From the NCBI RefSeq assembly GCF_021491915.1, contig NZ_CP090836.1:2652501-2716500 (forward strand): 64,000 nucleotides of DNA, read 5' to 3'. Under the pieces are notes generated by a model that was not told the DNA's origin, searched no databases, and worked only from the letters and a program-made list of their open reading frames with translations. The stretch is from Paracoccus everestensis (GTDB taxonomy: Bacteria; Pseudomonadota; Alphaproteobacteria; Rhodobacterales; Rhodobacteraceae). This document shows positions 62,283 through 64,000 of the stretch, piece after piece. Both the position numbers and the translations under genes were made by a program. Position 1 is the stretch's first letter, and each line of letters begins with the position of its first letter.

Positions 62283-63395
62283 ATGACCGTTCGTGACGTG
62301 ATCCCGCCTGCCACGCCCGCCCCCGGCCACGAGGGCAGCGTGGTGATTTCGGTCGATGCCATGGGCGGTGATCGCGGCCCGGCGGCGGTTGTCGCGGGAA
62401 TGGCTGAAAGCGCGTCCAAGAACCCGGAAATCCGGTTCATCGTGCATGGCGATGAAGCAGAGCTTCGCCGCCTTGTCGGTCGCCGCAAGGATCTGGCGGG
62501 ACGCTGCGATATCCGCCATGCCGGGGGGGTCGTCTCCATGGACGACAAGCCCAGCCAGATCGTGCGCAAGGGCGATGGTACATCCATGTGGTCGGCCATC
62601 GAATCGGTCAAGACGGGCGAAGCGGGCGCTGCCGTCAGTTGCGGCAATACCGGCGCGCTGATGGCCTTGTCGATGCTGCGCCTGCGCAAGCTGCCGGGCG
62701 TGAACCGCCCCGCCATCGCCTGCCTGTGGCCGTCGCTGAACCCCCAGGGCTTCAACATCATGCTGGATGTGGGCGCCGATATCCGCGCCGATGCCCATGA
62801 TCTGCTGCAATATGCGCTGATGGGCGCGTCCTATGCGCGCAACGGCCTGGGCCTGACACGGCCCCGCGTCGGTCTGCTGAATGTCGGGACCGAGGAACAC
62901 AAGGGCCGGGCGGAACTGAAGCAGGCCCAGGATATGCTGGCGTCTGCGGCCGATGCCGGCCAGTTCGAATACATGGGCTTCGTGGAAGGCGGCGACCTGC
63001 CATCGGCGCGCGTGGATGTGATCGTGACGGACGGCTTTACCGGCAACATCGCCTTGAAGACGGGAGAAGGCACGGCCAAGCTGGTCGGCACCCTTCTCAA
63101 GGACGCATTCGCGAATTCGATCATGTCCAAATTTGCCGCCGTGCTGGCGATGACATCCCTCAAGCGCCTGCAAAAGCGGATCGACCCGCGCCGCGTCAAT
63201 GGCGGAATTTTCCTGGGCCTGAACGGCACGGTGATCAAGTCGCATGGATCCGCCGATGCCACCGGCGTTTCGGCAGCGATCAAGCTTGCCTTCCAACTGG
63301 CGAAATCCGGTTTCCAGGACCGGCTGGCCGCCCGCGTGGCCCAGGGCGCCGCCGCATCCGTGACAACCGGCCCCCAGAACGAGGCTGCATCGTGA
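62283..63395 (+). CDS. plsX: Phosphate acyltransferase PlsX
   Basis: A 370-aa enzyme that makes acyl-phosphate from acyl-ACP for phospholipid synthesis. The conserved [32 protein letters not shown] and [14 protein letters not shown] motifs are present. The ATG at 62283 is 22 nt after rpmF; it lacks a clear ribosome-binding site. Its stop overlaps the fabH start by 4 nt. Confidence 0.96.
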   Translation: MTVRDVIPPATPAPGHEGSVVISVDAMGGDRGPAAVVAGMAESASKNPEIRFIVHGDEAELRRLVGRRKDLAGRCDIRHAGGVVSMDDKPSQIVRKGDGTSMWSAIESVKTGEAGAAVSCGNTGALMALSMLRLRKLPGVNRPAIACLWPSLNPQGFNIMLDVGADIRADAHDLLQYALMGASYARNGLGLTRPRVGLLNVGTEEHKGRAELKQAQDMLASAADAGQFEYMGFVEGGDLPSARVDVIVTDGFTGNIALKTGEGTAKLVGTLLKDAFANSIMSKFAAVLAMTSLKRLQKRIDPRRVNGGIFLGLNGTVIKSHGSADATGVSAAIKLAFQLAKSGFQDRLAARVAQGAAASVTTGPQNEAAS

Positions 63396-64000
63396 CCTTG
63401 CGATCCGTGATCCGGGGCACCGGCCATTACCTGCCTGACAACGTGGTCGAAAACAGCTGGTTCGAGGACAAGCTGGACACGACCGACGAATGGATCCGGT
63501 CGCGCACCGGGATCGAACGGCGCCATTTCGCAGCCGAGGGCCAGGCCACCAGCGACATGGGCCTGCGCGCGGCCCGCGCGGCGCTGGACAAGGCGGGATT
63601 GCGTCCCGACGACATCGACGGGATCGTGCTGGCGACCTCGACCCCTGATTATACCTTTCCGGCCTCCGCGACGATGATCCAGCACGGTCTGGGCATGACC
63701 CACGGCTTTGCCTATGACGTGCAGGCGGTTTGCGCGGGCTTTGTCTTCGCGCTCGCCAATGCCGACGCGATGATTCGCGGCGGCCTGGCCAAGCGCGTCC
63801 TGGTCATCGGGTCCGAGACCTTTTCCCGCATCATGGACTGGACCGACCGGGGCACCTGCGTGCTGTTTGGCGACGGCGCGGGCGCGGTCGTGCTGGAGGC
63901 GCAGGAAGGCGCCGGCACCAGCGACGACCGGGGCATCCTGTCCTGTGACCTGAACAGCGACGGCCAATATCGCGACCTTTTGTATGTCGATGGCGGCGTC
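63392..64000 (+). CDS. fabH: 3-oxoacyl-ACP synthase III FabH (N-terminal part, cut by window end)
   Basis: The first 203 codons of FabH, starting with GTG in a GTGA overlap with plsX. The N-terminus ([13 protein letters not shown]) and [16 protein letters not shown] are typical; the catalytic Cys is residue 114 in VQAVCAGF, and [12 protein letters not shown] follows. It starts fatty-acid chains from acetyl-CoA and malonyl-ACP. The His/Asn part of the triad lies beyond the window. Confidence 0.95.
   Translation, partial: MTLRSVIRGTGHYLPDNVVENSWFEDKLDTTDEWIRSRTGIERRHFAAEGQATSDMGLRAARAALDKAGLRPDDIDGIVLATSTPDYTFPASATMIQHGLGMTHGFAYDVQAVCAGFVFALANADAMIRGGLAKRVLVIGSETFSRIMDWTDRGTCVLFGDGAGAVVLEAQEGAGTSDDRGILSCDLNSDGQYRDLLYVDGGV

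Overview
The window is a GC-rich chromosomal segment of an alphaproteobacterium, most likely of the Rhodobacteraceae and Paracoccus-like. This inference rests on the gene families and their order: a ChvE/MmsAB sugar locus, an alphaproteobacterial flagellar cluster in which genes overlap by 4 nt, a phosphatidylcholine synthase, a malonyl-CoA decarboxylase/synthetase pair and a DUF177-rpmF-plsX-fabH block. I see no rRNA, tRNA, CRISPR array, phage or insertion sequence. No gene-free gap exceeds about 240 nt.

Layout. 1-12.4 kb: a minus-strand sugar regulon. From its promoter end it runs through two tandem ChvE-type binding proteins, the MmsA ATPase, the MmsB permease, a GguC/AraD1-family FAH-fold protein, an arabonate-type dehydratase, an arabinose/galactose 1-dehydrogenase and an alpha-ketoglutarate semialdehyde dehydrogenase. 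A second, YtfQ/YtfR-type sugar ABC system follows and leaves the window. A divergent LysR regulator resembling GbpR faces it. Together these import aldoses and oxidise L-arabinose or D-galactose without phosphorylation. 12.4-16.3 kb: a spermidine/putrescine-type ABC transporter. 16.4-18.3 kb: the bioMNY biotin ECF transporter. 18.4-28.4 kb: flagellar export and motor genes, with fliF-fliH-fliN-fliP on the minus strand and fliL-orf-motE-like-motA-orf-flhA-fliR-flhB-fliJ-like on the plus strand, diverging from a 65-nt gap that holds a CtrA-like box.

28.6-35.0 kb: a secreted endonuclease/phosphatase-fold protein, a subtilase with a run of 18 Asp in 19 residues, a divergent ECF sigma factor with a membrane anti-sigma factor, a small RTX calcium-binding protein and an OpgG/D-type glucan protein. 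35.0-40.2 kb: malonate use (matB, malonyl-CoA decarboxylase, a MatC-like carrier, a GntR regulator). 40.2-42.5 kb: AbrB-family and MHS-type MFS membrane proteins. 42.7-45.8 kb: a bacteriophytochrome with HWE kinase and receiver domains, coupled to its heme oxygenase. 45.9-52.4 kb: the cell-shape operon mreB-mreC-mreD-mrdA-rodA plus a hydroxyacid reductase. 52.6-55.3 kb: a rhamnosyltransferase-like protein and leuA, preceded by an unannotated leucine leader peptide. 55.3-61.1 kb: a DUF2254 protein, an orphan family-5 solute-binding protein, pcs, an SseB-like protein, a serine hydrolase and bamE. 61.3-64.0 kb: DUF177, rpmF, plsX and a truncated fabH.

Most informative non-coding signals: a leucine leader peptide and overlapping hairpins before leuA; strong hairpins just after three unrelated ABC binding-protein genes; three copies of a short REP-like element whose GTAGGG supplies the TAG stop codon of the adjacent gene; a MatR-like palindrome; a CtrA-like box; paired GTTAAC palindromes upstream of the phytochrome genes; and a hairpin in the rpmF leader.
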